From contig JAJEKV010000041.1 of the NCBI GenBank assembly GCA_021234155.1, positions 5,386,829 to 5,450,828 on the forward strand: 64,000 nucleotides of DNA, read 5' to 3'. The DNA comes from Isoetes taiwanensis (lineage: Eukaryota > Streptophyta > Lycopodiopsida > Isoetales > Isoetaceae). Both the position numbers and the translations under genes were made by a program. Below are positions 34,205 through 45,636 of this stretch, piece after piece. The notes beneath the pieces are model-generated. The model had not been told where the DNA came from. It searched no databases and saw nothing but the letters and a program-made list of their open reading frames with translations. Every line of letters starts with the position of its first letter. The first letter of the stretch is position 1.

Positions 34205-34455
34205 CGTTCCAAATCGCGCCAGGCGCGTTTTCGCTAATCACGTATTTACAAGAAACGCGCCTGGCGCGATTTCTTCATATGGCTGCGATTTTTTTCATTG
34301 ATTAGCAAAACGCCACCGGGCGCGCTTTTATGTTGTTATTTGTGTGACGGATTTACAAGAAACGCGCCTGGCGCGAATTCTTCATCATGAAGAAATCGCG
34401 CCAGGCGCGTTTCTTGTAAATACGTGATTAACGAAAACGCGCCTGGCGCGTTTTA
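34205..34455. repeat. Cluster of GCGCC(A/T)GGCGC palindromes in an intron
   Basis: Copies of AA(A/T)CGCGCC(A/T)GGCGCG(A/T)TT lie at about 34208, 34257, 34365, 34395 and 34437, with a variant at 34312, in alternating orientation. Neighbouring copies are long inverted repeats of each other (TTTACAAGAAACGCGCC and its complement), so the intron could fold into a cruciform. Confidence 0.8.
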
Positions 34456-34515
34456 TATTGTTACTTTCACGACCTGTTTATTTTTTTTATCTAACGGCCC
34501 ATATTTTGCGGTCAG

Positions 34516-35876
34516 GTATGTGGAGATTCGCGGCACGCCAGAACCAATGGATCGAATATGGAAAACCAATGCCGACCAGACAAGGGCAATCTAAGAGTGC
34601 CGAATTCAAATTACTAGAAAGGACACTGTGCCAAACCATAATACAGGACAAGACCAAGGGCACTAGATCAAAGAAGAAAAAAGGGGATGCACAAGCTGGC
34701 ACAGAAGAGCAAACGGTGCCAAAGGATGCCTGCAAGATTGTTTTTTCTTCTGACCAGGTATGGGAAAAGTGGAACTAATTTTGGGGCGCTTATTAGGAAA
34801 AGAAGTTGCCGATTCGGTATGGCAGGTTTCCTCCCAAGAAGATCGTCTATTTTTTGATATAGGTATCCACGTAAATGAGAAAGGCACAAGGATTGGATGA
34901 TGCGAGAATTAATCTCGTTCTAGATAGTTGCATCAGAAAGGAAGTTATCTACAAGAAAACGTCTGCAGCAAAGCACTTGACATCTTTCGAAGATGCATGC
35001 GAATCGATAAAAAATATGAAAGTCCTGAAAAAAGCTGTTGGTGAAGAACTGCAAAGGCTCTCAGGAGACATGATGTTATCAGAGATAGGCTTAATGCAAA
35101 AGTACAACGTATCTAATGATGACATTAAGAAATATGTATTTTGGTCAAAAGATTTTTGTGAAGCGGCAAAGGCTAAGAATGTGGCAACTCTTAAGGGGAT
35201 TCACACGAAAAGTTGCGTCGACCTAAAAAGAAAAGTTGCTTTGGTGAAGAAGACGGCAGAGAGGCGAAGTCTCCTTTTTCTATAAGGTGTCCACTGGTTA
35301 TAAGTGTGCCATGCCAGAGGTGGGTGAAGGGCCAACCGACATCACTCTATTTGTTCTTGATAGCCGTGGCACGAGATGGACACAGGATGATTACAGCACC
35401 TTCTTCAACACATGCAGTGGTTTGACGACTGAGATGCATTATACTATCGTGACAGTTTGCCACTCCGGCATTTCCTACGATATGCACTAGCTGCTGCAAA
35501 TGATGTCGAATGCATTAAAGTGATGAGGCAAGCAGTAATGATAGATGAAAACAAAGATAGTGAGTTTAGTACCGAAAGTAAGATCTCACATGTGCTAGTC
35601 CTTATGATAGCCATTATGGATGATAAAGAATATGAAAGACTCAAGGGGAAACCAGAAGGTGAGAAGATTGCTTGGCAGTGCTATCGGCTAGATGAACCCC
35701 TATTGAAGAATGTTTTTTATGTCGAATCCAATTCGCGAAGACAAAGGGAAAGGGACCGCAGATGTGGATGTGGACTCGACGAAGAGGAAGAGGAAGAGGA
35801 AGAAGAAAAACTGGTCGACCCGGTCCTTAATTCACCAATCAAGTATGAGCTACCGACGGCGATAAGGGGAGGCTGA
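34516..35876 (+). CDS. Continuation of the DGQHS gene, several exons or frames
   Basis: Pieces in order: MWRFAARQNQWIEYGKP to VWEKWN (34516-34778), AQGLDDARINLVLDSCIRKE to RRSLLFL (34880-35285), GEGPTDITLFVLDSRGTRW (35320-35490), and a segment starting RHFLRYALAAANDVECIKV that ends in an acidic run of nine Glu and YELPTAIRGG (35461-35876). Donor and acceptor candidates occur at CAG|GTATGG (34756) and ATATAG|G (34861). No known domain. The acidic run and the K-rich KGTRSKKKKGD stretch fit a nuclear protein. The exact exon structure is uncertain. Confidence 0.4.
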
Positions 35877-35929
35877 ATAAGTAAGTACGGTTTTCTTTGG
35901 CCCTTTCGAGTTTTTTCGATTGAAGCCTT

Positions 35930-36431
35930 ACGCCCTTTAGAGTCTACGTGTTGGGAGTTTCATGTTGGAGGTTATGTCGGGCGGGAAGCTCTGAAGCTAG
36001 CTAGGAAATGCCAAAGTGTGGTCTCTGATGGTCAAGCCAAGGACTTCCTCGATATTTTTTTCGAGAAAGTGCTAGAGGTGGCACCTAGGGGTCCGCTAGG
36101 TAGTGCAAAAATAAAGCTTCCAGCTCTAAGTCCGACTTACCTCGCAGATCGGGCTGCAGAGCGGGAAGAAATGAGAAAGCATCTAGAGGGCATAAAGAAG
36201 AATATCGACAAGCAACAGCTTAACTATGCGGCCGAGAGCGTGCCTATCATTCCAATCACATTGGAAAATCCGACAGAAGTGGATGTAGGTAACGCAAACG
36301 AAGAAGACAAAATCCTAGATGATCTGGATTGGAAAGCTCGAGTCGAGGTTAGCATAAAGAGTAATGAAGTATCAACCATAGTTCAAACACTAAGTGATGT
36401 GGTCGACACTTCCGGCGCACCAAGACGGTAG
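35930..36431 (+). CDS. Hypothetical exon of the same gene
   Basis: An open frame containing REALKLARKCQSVVSDGQA, FLDIFFEKVLEVAPRGPLG and a helical segment REEMRKHLEGIKKNIDKQQ, ending DTSGAPRR at 36431. I do not recognise it. It is likely coding because it is long, hydrophilic and in line with the neighbouring exons. Confidence 0.35.
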
Positions 36432-36484
36432 AGTAAGCTCATCATTGCGGATGTTGAGCGGGAACCGAAAGGTATGTTATTCAA

Positions 36485-36600
36485 ACAATGAAAATCGCGC
36501 CGGTAGCGATTTCAATTCTTCAAGCGAGAATTGAAAATCGCGCCCAGCGCGATTTCAATTATTCCAAATTGAAAATCGCGCCAAGCCGCGATTTCAATTT
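36485..36600. repeat. Three GCGCC-type palindromes
   Basis: GAAAATCGCGCC...GCGATTTCAATT occurs three times in a row with variant centres (CGGTA, CCAGC, CAAGCC). The motif also appears at 37825. Confidence 0.7.
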
Positions 36601-36654
36601 TCTTTTCCTTGTCTCACAAGTGTGTGCTTTATTATTCTGGACCTAATCCGGTTT

Positions 36655-37235
36655 CCTCCAAAATTACGGTGTTCGATTTGAATGGAGTGCTCGCAAAACG
36701 TTACCTAAAGCACAATTTCCTTTATCATGGTATGCACGAAACCATTTGAGACATATACTGAAAATGGGTATATCCGGGCCAGATATCTGAAGGAGATGTT
36801 AGACCAAGCTTTCTTTTTATTTGGTTGTTGTGCAATTTGGTCGTCGATGGAGAATAGAAATATACTGGGGAAGTTTTGAGAGTAGTTCCCGAAGTTACAT
36901 AGAGATTGGGCATCCGTTTGGGATCGAGCAAATGTAAGTCATTCAATAACCCAAAGGATCCTACAGGTAAAAAAAAATATTTGTGAAATGCTTGGCGACA
37001 TGATGGATGACTTGGGCGTTCGGAGAAGGAAGACATCATTATAGTTGATGATGACGCCTTGAAGTGTTGCTTCAATCGATCCACGATCACTAAATCCACC
37101 ATCCTATCATCCCGAGGATTTTGACAAAGATGACTTCTCGCTGCCGTTTTGTCGGCATCTTGCCGCGAAATAGCTCTGAGGAAAAAGGTCGAAGAGATAC
37201 AAACACTATACCGCAACTTAATCGGACAGGGAAAT
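36655..37235 (+). pseudogene. FCP1-like HAD phosphatase domain, frameshifted
   Basis: The FCP1/SCP phosphatases of the HAD superfamily dephosphorylate protein substrates such as the RNA polymerase II tail. Here ITVFDLNGVLAKRYLKH holds the first catalytic block (DxNG variant of DxDxT), CCAIWSSMENRNI the second (WSS), and DIIIVDDDALKCCFN the third (VDD), followed by PPSYHPEDFDKDDFSL, which matches the usual tail. The order and spacing of about 180 residues fit the family. Several one-base shifts separate the blocks. The second aspartate of motif I is Asn, which may mean no activity as a classical phosphatase. It may be the C-terminal domain of the gene that begins at 32.4 kb. Confidence 0.6.
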
Positions 37236-38137
37236 TGTGGGGACCTAGAGAAGATCGTTCTAGAAAGGGAACTTTTTGATATATATATATATGTATATCG
37301 GGAAATACACTTTCCAAAAAGTTTTGAATATGAAATATACTTTACACCAAACTCTTTTTGAATATATATTGTGTTCTTATATCAGCATTATTGGTTCTTA
37401 TGCGTATTGTTCTTTTATATTACGTGTATGGTTTGCTATACTTGCAATAATTTGTATGTATATACACAGTCAATAATTTAGGTGTCTATAAATACGTATG
37501 CATGAAATTGGCAAACCATCGGCCCGGCCGCCTTACGCTTGTTATTATGGCACATTCTATTACCCGCCGGATGAACCACGCAGACCTCTGCGGTGCCGAG
37601 CTAGAAATAGAACCGGGGATCCGGCTTGATGTCGTTGCTATGAATCCCATAAAGCTTCTATCCCGATCCCTTTGATGTTGTAATCCATCTTATATGGAAT
37701 CGAGCATGGTTTGTTCATGATCGAAAGGATCTCAAAGACACCGCTGCGGCCGCTTGTCGGCGATGATTCGGATTAGTTTTTAAAGTTTATGTTCCACTAT
37801 AATCGTTATTTATGGGAATAAAATCGCGCCGCCAGCGATTTGATTTGAAAATCTACGTTACGTAGCAACTTGCTTGCTGTTATTTATTCGTAAAACACTA
37901 CAATTTCAATGTTTAGATTTCGTTGTCGTCGGTGATTGTACGAATTAATAAGCAATTTCCTACTTTTTATATTGCCAACATTCTTTCATAATATGGGTCA
38001 TTTGGACCGAATATTTGGATGCCCTTGCATTTCAACATAAAATGCATCTTCCTAGCCCGAAAATGAACTCAGTGCAAAAGTGTGGTTAATTTAATATAAT
38101 GGTCAATAAATAGCTTATACGGCGCGATTTTGGAATA
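37236..38137. other. Right end of the 12-kb element, no gene
   Basis: AT-rich, with an AT microsatellite near 37280 and one degenerate GCGCC palindrome at 37825. No recognised coding sequence. Confidence 0.5.
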
Positions 38138-38167
38138 GACATAATCCCAATTTAATTGAATGATGGT
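38138..38167. repeat. Right terminal inverted repeat of the 12-kb element
   Basis: The exact reverse complement of 26017-26046, reading GACATAATCCC at the inner side. TAAA follows at 38168-38171. Confidence 0.8.
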
Positions 38168-38490
38168 TTAAATACATCTGCCAAATTATCTCTTTTTTAT
38201 CGTCAGCTAGAGATGAGCAACAATAAGCTTTAGTGATCTTGTGCTGAGCACAAAGAAGCCGCTGATCAGAGATGTGTGCACCTTGAAAAATACACAGACG
38301 TCGCCTCTGCCAGATAGACCACAAAATCGAACTAGAAGCAAGATGAAATGCCCGCTTACGCAAGTTAGGCCAAAAAGGGGGATAAAGTGCAAGTAGGATC
38401 TCCTGGCTAGTGAGGGACACACTGAAAAGAGTGAACAACCACGCCCAAACAAGCCGTAGACGATCGCACAAGAAGAAGCAGTGTTAAATA
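38168..38490 (-). mobile_element. LINE pol C-terminus, right part of a split copy
   Basis: On the minus strand the frame reads LFFLCDRLRLVWAWLF, the end of a zf-RVT domain, then LRKRAFHLASSSILWSIWQR, homologous to the LINE at 21.1 kb. It breaks off at IIWQMYL exactly at the TIR of the 12-kb element. Its continuation is at 26016-25866. Confidence 0.75.
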
Positions 38491-39835
38491 TGTCTTGTTA
38501 AAATTGAATTATTTGCTAATGTCACATGAATAACAACTTACTCTTGAGGGATCTGGTCTCTACTCAAGGAAATTATGATCCAAATTATGTCAATAGAATA
38601 CAAAAAAAACCATGCAAACTTTTTAATCAAAATACTCAAATATCTTAAGCACATTTTATATAGCTAATGAAAGCCCATTCATTACAAATGCTTAGATGAG
38701 GACCATCCTAGTGGAACCTATTCGCTTTCCATAGGCCACCACCTAGATCTTTCACACAACCTAAGTCATAAACATGTTTCATACATAGCTTGATGATGTT
38801 ATTGAAAGGGAGAATTGGCTTCTAGGAATCCTTGGATGCTTGTGGCCCCTCTTTCACAAGTAGCATCTAAAAATTAGTTGTTGATGAGTACATTTTTGAA
38901 TGTAGATTTTTAATAGAATTGTTTTGGAGCATATTGATTGAAACCGAAGTGTTGCGACTAAATATTGGCCAAGTTGCTTTATATGAATAATGAAATGATG
39001 AGATTTCAAAGCATGGTTGATGCACCCGTATAATGGCCTACATAGACTCATGATGATTCCGCTTAGTTAAAATTAAACGGTTTACTATTCAATTTAATAA
39101 GACAATAAACTTGTGACTTTGATGGAATGTTTAATAATTAACGGAATGAAGAATTAAAGTCTAAGTGCTTTCATGTGGCTCTTTATTAAACTAACATGCA
39201 CTCTTATTTAATGACATTTATATTTTGGCAGAAGATGTTGGGGAGTCACAATCTCGTTTATCCTTCTCTAATTCTCTAATGTCGTTATGTTGTTTTAATT
39301 AGCAAAGTAATGAACTCCTTAATCCTTATAGATTTGATTCTTCAATTCAACATTTTGTTGTGCTTTGTCTATTGTCTGGCTTTTGTTATTTGCTAGTTAA
39401 AGACAAAAGCATTAGATTCAATTCAATTTAATTCTCTAATGTTGTTATGTTCTTCTGTTTAGCAGAGGATGAACTCCTCAATCCCTATGGATCTAATTCT
39501 TCAATTCAACATTTTGTTATGTTCATTGTATGACTTTGTTCTTTGCTAATTGTAGAGAAAACCCATTGCATTACCGGGTTATTCGGACCATTTATATGTA
39601 AAGCAAGATTATGACATTGTTTAGCATGCTAGCTTGTTAGTTGAATAAAGAACCATTGCAATACAGGTAGTAAAGCATCATTCCAAATTTTCAGTACAAG
39701 TAAACAATCTAATATCTTATTGTGTTCATTGTATCAAGAAGATGTATCTTGCTAGAAGTTATTACATGAATAAGTAAAGCATCATATATTGCAGACAGCA
39801 GGAATGGAGTGACATGAAAATGGTGATACGAGACA
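38491..39835. other. 3' flank of the AP2/ERF gene, no gene seen
   Basis: AT-rich sequence with two related stretches (about 39270-39400 and 39430-39560) sharing TTCAATTCAACATTTTGTT, an old local duplication. No coding sequence recognised. Confidence 0.45.
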
Positions 39836-40375
39836 TCAAGTATAGTCCCAAATAGGGGACAGCAAATGGACGCTGTCTTCAGAAGGGGAGTCTGGTTGAG
39901 CGTCAGGAAGGGCAGTGGCACTGCTTAGACTGTGCACGAAGCAAGGATTGAAAACATGTTGCAAGTCTAACAGGAAGCCGGGATCGTCAAGGAAACAGTG
40001 ATTAGAGGGGAGAGGCTCTTCAGTTTGGGAAGAAGAAGATGCACTAATATCGTGCTGGTGGAGTTGGGGTTGAGGGCAGGATGCAAAAGCAGCAGCCATG
40101 GCGGCCTGCTGAATAGCCTTGGCAGACCTGGGCGCAGGGAGTGGCAAAGAAGAAGCAGATTCGGGAAAATTTAGATGCGCATCTTGGCCTTTGAGGCAAA
40201 GGGAGGCCACATCGTGAGCCCTGGCTGCCATTTCCGGTGTTGGGAAGGAGCCCAACCAGATTCGCCTCTTCTTCTTGGGCTCTCTGATCTCTGATACCCA
40301 CTTCCCCCACCTCCTTTTTCTCACGCCCCTGTAAACCCTTTCTTCTTCAGCCTTTCCCTCTGCCTCTCCACTTGA
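39836..40375 (-). CDS. AP2/ERF transcription factor, DREB type
   Basis: Single-AP2-domain proteins bind GCC or DRE/CRT promoter elements. The domain reads [20 protein letters not shown] (from about 40345), then [20 protein letters not shown] and HLNFPES: the full YRG and RAYD elements. Val in [10 protein letters not shown] is the DREB-group residue. After a Pro/Ser/Gln-rich middle it ends LLSPIWDYT, similar to the LWDY-type C-terminus of A-4/A-5 DREBs. Stop TGA is at 39836-39838. No ATG is present in frame between the upstream stop (near 40409) and the AP2 domain. A short ATG frame starting at 40380 is one base out of phase, so an indel near the start is likely. Intronless, as is usual for the family. 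Confidence 0.85.
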   Translation of the reverse strand, partial: SSGEAEGKAEEERVYRGVRKRRWGKWVSEIREPKKKRRIWLGSFPTPEMAARAHDVASLCLKGQDAHLNFPESASSLPLPAPRSAKAIQQAAMAAAFASCPQPQLHQHDISASSSSQTEEPLPSNHCFLDDPGFLLDLQHVFNPCFVHSLSSATALPDAQPDSPSEDSVHLLSPIWDYT

Positions 40376-40407
40376 ACATCTTTGCCCCCTACAACCAAAT
40401 ACGTCCC

Positions 40408-40413
40408 TTTATA
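40408..40413 (-). promoter_or_regulatory. TATA box of the AP2/ERF gene
   Basis: GGGTATAAAGGG on the minus strand lies about 30 bp before the expected transcript start and about 60 bp before the AP2 domain coding region. Confidence 0.55.
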
Positions 40414-40419
40414 CCCACA

Positions 40420-43400
40420 AAATAGGCGACTCCGTCGTATCCTTGCTTCCCATCATAAACTACTTCCCAATTTAAAATCAAATGCCCAGCCGAGCCCACG
40501 ATGTTGGAATTCCTCCTAATATTCTCTATGTGGGACTTGTACTCTCACCACTTTTCTTGCCGCCGGTCTAGATTTGCATTAGCAAAGGTAAATCTTGGTC
40601 AATCAATGTCTAGTCAGTTCTCATTTCCCTCTCAAAGGGAATAAATACAAAAGACTTATTGTGCATCTAAAAAGTGTAGCGGTAGGTATAACATTTGCTT
40701 TCCGCCTTCACAAAGGAACTATTATGTTCGTGTCCCAATGTTGAATTCTATGACAATTCGTATGATGTTCACTACTTTATTAACTAAAAATTGGCATAGC
40801 TAAGGCGCACCCGCATATCGAGATCATGGATGCATATACTTTAATAATTAGTTTAGGCTATGATCTTATAGTCTTGTGGCATAAGAATCTGTAGCTAAAG
40901 TTGACCAACCAATGTCCGGCACATTGATAGCTTGTTTAATAGAATGCAACATGTACAACTCAACTAAATTCAACTAAATTGTTATACAAGGCGCTTGCAA
41001 AAGGAGTATATAATAAATTGAGGGACACTCTAATAAAAAAGAAAATACTCAAAACATAAGTGTATATAAGGGTGAGATTCAACTATGACTTTAAAACATC
41101 AAATTTTAATTAAAAGCCCAATATATTTTTGCCATGTCAGAAAATCGTCATTGCAATGTATTCCACTTGTGTGGATGTTTGAAAATACCCATGTGGCATT
41201 GCCATGACTTTTTTTTAAAGGACAACCAATATTGGTTGGCCCTAAAAATAATACAACTGTAACTCGCTCAAGTATTGCCACTTGGATCTCTATTTTATTT
41301 TTTGTTCTACTTTTCTTTCTTGATTGTTTAATGTGTCCTACGTGGATTTATTTATGTTTTATAGGTGGAATCACCCCATAAAAACTGTTACTTAAAGTTT
41401 AGAACTTTAATGTCACGTACTCAAAGAATAGCCAGCATAGTGGGATCTCACCCTAAGTATCCCATCATATGTGATAATAGCATAACATAAGTTGGGTCTG
41501 CATTTTTATTGGAAGATTGTTCTTGTTTTGCCACATGTTTGCTCTCTCCAATGCAAAAGCGAAGTCAGATCGAAGATTTCGCTTAGCCGATGAAGAACCG
41601 AGGTTCTCTTCTATTTCAAATTGGTACATTGCTTCTGGTCAAAGAGCCAAATTAAGAGATAAATTAAAAGGTAAATTGTACAAACATATCTGTTTCAAAC
41701 TGGTACTCTGCTTCTAGCAAAAAAGTCGGAGTAAGAGATAAAGCAAGAGATAAACTGATTGACAAGAACCGATGCTTTGGTTTTTTCCTGCTAATGAACT
41801 TCAAGGTTCATGCTCAAACTTGCAAAATAGCTCTCAATGTGCGCCAATTTCACTGAAGAAGTGCATCTCCAACCTCTATTTTATAGAAGAATCACGATTA
41901 GTTTGCCACTCCGGCAGACACAAGAGACCAACTCCCAAATACTACAGATCGGGAGGTCCCTCCTGTGGTGCCGAAACGGCATTCCAAATGCCATTCCCAA
42001 TGCTTGCATTCCCTTATATAATAGAGTGCCAAGTCATACTTTTATTCAATCAGAGCCCAAAAAATGAGGCTTAGACGGGTGGCTTTGCCCAGTAGGGTCT
42101 ATTTATCCACTGGATTTTTGGGTTGCCCCTAGGGGGCAAACCCTTGTTTATGTGGGTTTTTGGCATATCCTAGGTATATGCTAGAATATCCCTAGGATAT
42201 CTTTGGTATTTGCCGCTAAAAACTTATGATTGGTACGTAAATGTTAGGTCACTTGTTGGTGGGCGACCCGCTCTCGGAAACTAGCTAACCGGATCGCGAG
42301 AGCAAATCGCAAGAGCGGATCATTTAGATTTAGACATGTGAGTTGCTTAAAGTTCGATTTCGGCCTTTGTTGAAACATCTGGCGACTTGCAAACATTTGT
42401 TAGAGCATCGGGCGACTTGAAGCTTACGCCTGGCGTGATTTTCCCGGGATGATGAAGGTTGTAAGGAATGGGGTGTATGGAAGGGAGGAGGATGAAAAGT
42501 TGAGGTCACACCCAAATCCGGCCCTACGGCCATCTTAAGAATCACCACCAATTGGTCCGGCAGCCTACAATTGGAGATGTATGGAGAGTCGGTCCGATTT
42601 TCTTGATGGGTTTTTTTTGTTTTTTTTTTTTTTACTTGTATTGTATGATGCCTTTCCTCCGGCCTAGCAAATGTTTCCTCTTTCTTTGGATAAAGGGACT
42701 ATCAATATGTCTTGCCGCAACGTAGAGCTATTTCTTGTATCAGACGAAGTATGCTCTAAAGATTAAGTTATGCATTACAACTACAGAACAATCTTTGTCC
42801 TCGCTTTATGTTTTCATGACTGTTATGCTTTTAGTTATTCTCTTTGGCCGAGTAAATGTTCCCCCCTTGCTCGACCCTGTCATCAAGGCGGTTTTCAAAA
42901 GCAATTTGACTGCCCTAATCTATTTTGTAGTTGTTTCTTCTGCAAAATTTACCAGCTTCAGGAGGGGTATTGTTTCTTGGAGGGTATCCATTGCTAGTCA
43001 TTATTGTATAAATAACAACAATTGAGCTTGCAAAAATGTTAATATCCTCTAAATAACTTATTTTTTTTCCTTCACGTGTATCTTTGAATCGTTTTTGAAA
43101 TTAGCCTTGGGTACTATATCATATGTGGCATAAAAGAGAAAATTTGCCAATATTAGCTAATCTCAAATTACATAATTTGCCACATGTTCTAAATTTACCT
43201 ATTTAAAGATTTCTCTTAAGGGAAACCCTGGTGCCTGATGTGGCCTGGCCTAAAAAACCAGGGTGAATATTGCGTTCATGGTTTTACCATGAATTTAGGA
43301 ATCAAGACGTTTTGTCATATATGAGACATGATTATCATAAATGTGGCATAACAATTATGAGGTTATGGTCCGTGACATTGCAATAGAAAAATGTGGGAGA

Positions 43401-44025
43401 TTCACAATCATCAGTTGCTTTCATAACCTAGTCTATGAGGAAAAGATATTGCCTGAAATTTCTATGGAAAGTTTGATGCTACCTTAAGATTTTTTGTGAT
43501 TCAATGGTTTTTAAACTCTTGAGCACTCAAATGCAACCATGAAAAGTAAGGAAATGAGAATTGCGCACCCAAGGGATGCCCAAAAAGCACAAGAAATAAG
43601 AATGGTCATAGAAGCACCACAACTTAGGGCATGGAAGCACCATACTTAACCAAAAGGATCTATCTATTTGCTCTAAAAAAGACGTCATCTTCTCCTCAAG
43701 GAGAACCATGTTATTGTTGAGATCATTCTTCTTGTGGAGCTGAAGTCTGTGGGCAGTTATTTTAAAGTTTCATAAAAAGTGTTCTTTTTGCTAGAAATAC
43801 TATGCTACTTGATATTTTGTCTTTAGGTGCAAATGAGAAAAAATGACCAACTGAATATTTTCTATTCTAATGCGTGAGGGTCAATGCATGCTTAATCACG
43901 ACGAAGTTATCAGTACTTTCTCTTCTCTTTTTTTTTCTTTAGTTATATGAATTAACCTCACAAGTTATGAAATCTAAGAACTTCTGGGCTATGAAAATGA
44001 ATTCCTATATAGTGTAGCATTTAGA
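40420..44025. other. Intergenic, no confident gene
   Basis: AT-rich with many short frames. A frame at 41772-42074 has repeat-like context but no known domain. ACGCCTGGCGTGATTTT at 42427 is a variant of the 12-kb element palindrome outside that element. Poly(T) near 42607. Confidence 0.4.
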
Positions 44026-44778
44026 AGGCTCGATATTAAACAAAGAAGATCCATTACGAAACAACAAAACAATCCCATCGATCCGAGACATCGGATCGCC
44101 ATTCTAGAATGGGACGAGCATGCATGTTTTGCATGCATGCGGGCGGCGCATGCCCGTTCTGGTTGGGAGTTCGCTATTTTAGGCGCGTTTCTGCTTCGAC
44201 TTCTCATCGGCGCTTCCTCTTCTCTCTCAGCAGTACCTTATTCTCTTTGAACCCACCCTCCCCCCCTTCTTTGTTATTGTATTTTTATCGCGTGGCACGC
44301 ACGTAATCAGCCCCTCCACTATGGGAGATTTGGTTTGTCTTGTTGTTTTGTTGGTGATGTGCAGGTACAGGTTAGCGAGCGGCATCTGTTTCGACTTTTC
44401 CATTCGTGGGTTTTGGGAGCGAGTTTTATGCCTTACGTTTGTCCAAGCCCCTTGCCGAAGGCTTATCACTAGGGTTTTTCCTCGAAAACCCGAAAGGGCG
44501 GGGTTTTTTAATCCCGATGATAAGCTTTCGGCAGGTACACTAGCCAGTCTCTATTAGCATTGTATTTTGTTGGGGTCCAAATGATATAATTGGATTTTCC
44601 CTTTATTTTTTTATGGGTAGTTCGCATGTGTGCGGCTACCCACTATCCACCATTGTAGAAAATCTGCTGAGATGAATGAGAAGCAAGTCTAAGTCGGGCG
44701 GTTTGTTGGTTTCATGCGAGTCCCATTCTAGAAAGGCTCGATATTGAACAAACAAGATCTATTATGAAACAACAAAAC
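44026..44778 (+). repeat. 45-bp direct repeats flanking the TIR element
   Basis: AGGCTCGATATTAAACAAAG at 44026 and AGGCTCGATATTGAACAAAC at 44734 begin copies that stay alike for about 45 bp, bracketing the inverted repeats at 44102 and 44732. Confidence 0.65.
44102..44732 (+). mobile_element. TIR element of about 630 bp with a strong internal hairpin
   Basis: TTCTAGAATGGGACGAGCATG at the left end is inverted as CATGCGAGTCCCATTCTAGAA at the right end. Inside, GCCGAAGGCTTATCA (44454) pairs with TGATAAGCTTTCGGC (44520), enclosing GGGTTTTTCC...AACCCGAAAGGGCGGGGTTT. A reverse-complement copy occupies 61253-61790. A short frame, MGDLVCLVVLLVMC to ASLY (44321-44557), covers the hairpin but looks like a chance frame. 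Non-autonomous, family unknown. Confidence 0.6.
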
Positions 44779-45631
44779 AAAAAGCATGCAAACACAACTC
44801 TCGGATCACAGACGGGCAACCCTTCGTGCGCAGCACCTTGTTATTTTTGTCTCTGCATTCTATCATGTATTTTTTGAGATTGATTAATAAAGTCCAACGT
44901 TCCTAAAAAAAAATGAAAGGGGAAAATTCACCTACGAAAAAGGACCCCAATGGTTTCATGCTCACAATTTACAAAATATGTCCAATTTTATATCAACGTT
45001 CTAATCATTACCATTAGAAAGCTAATAAGGCATCATGTAGGAAAGATCAATATACACCCTAAGAATCAACATACGTCAATATACACCCTAAGGATCAACT
45101 TAGAAATCCAAGGTAAGAAATCCAAACTGCATAATGAGTATATCCTTGCATAAATTAGTGATTAATTGGGTCTAAAGGCCAATTATCCACAAGTGAAACT
45201 TTTAAAAATGCAAACCCTTAAAATCATCATGTCACCAATTTGGTCCTAGTCATATTACCCCATGGAAAGCTTTCGGTCCAAAGGTTTACTCCCTCAGAGG
45301 TGCAATTTAGTTACACTCTTGTAAATATGAGTAAGAAAAGCCAACGAGCAGCATGCATATTAAAAAAAAAAACCCTACCTCCTACCGGCGGAAGGAGAGG
45401 CCAATATTCTTTCTGCAACACAGCTTTTATAGGGATGGCAGACCCCTACAAACCTTCTTCAATTCCTCATTCACTAGGGTTCACTATTGTTGTTGTTCTC
45501 TAGAAAGCATTTTCAACCATAACTTCATAATCTTTCTATCTGTCGTAGGCCAAGGCTTGCAATTATATGTGTTCCTCACTAGTATCTTTATTTTTGCCTC
45601 AGTCTTGGCCTGCAGTATTTCTTCTATCTTT
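44779..45631 (+). other. Intergenic with a probable LINE 3' end
   Basis: CTGCATTCTATCATG...TTGATTAATAAAGTCC followed by an A run at about 44840-44913 resembles the other LINE tails here. The remainder has no recognised gene. Confidence 0.4.
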
Positions 45632-45636
45632 GGTGT
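45632..45636. repeat. Target-site duplication of chromovirus 2 (GGTGT)
   Basis: GGTGT also follows the other end at 58816-58820. Confidence 0.88.

Larger units (their letters stand above)
26017..38167. mobile_element. Inferred 12.15-kb DNA transposon with 31-bp TIRs and cargo genes
   Basis: AACCATCATTCAATTAAATT at 26017 continues for 31-32 exact bases and is found as its exact reverse complement ending at 38167. TAAA flanks both ends (26013-26016 and 38168-38171). Outside the ends, LINE 3' UTR lies on the left and LINE pol C-terminus on the right, both on the minus strand, as expected if this element landed in a LINE. Inside are a transposase-like gene pointing left and a multi-exon gene pointing right from a shared AT-rich centre. 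The boundaries come from sequence alone; the superfamily is unknown. Confidence 0.65.

Noticed and set aside
44321-44557. A 78-codon protein gene
   Set aside because: It runs through the conserved hairpin, which better explains the sequence, and the inverted copy at 61.5 kb does not keep the frame.
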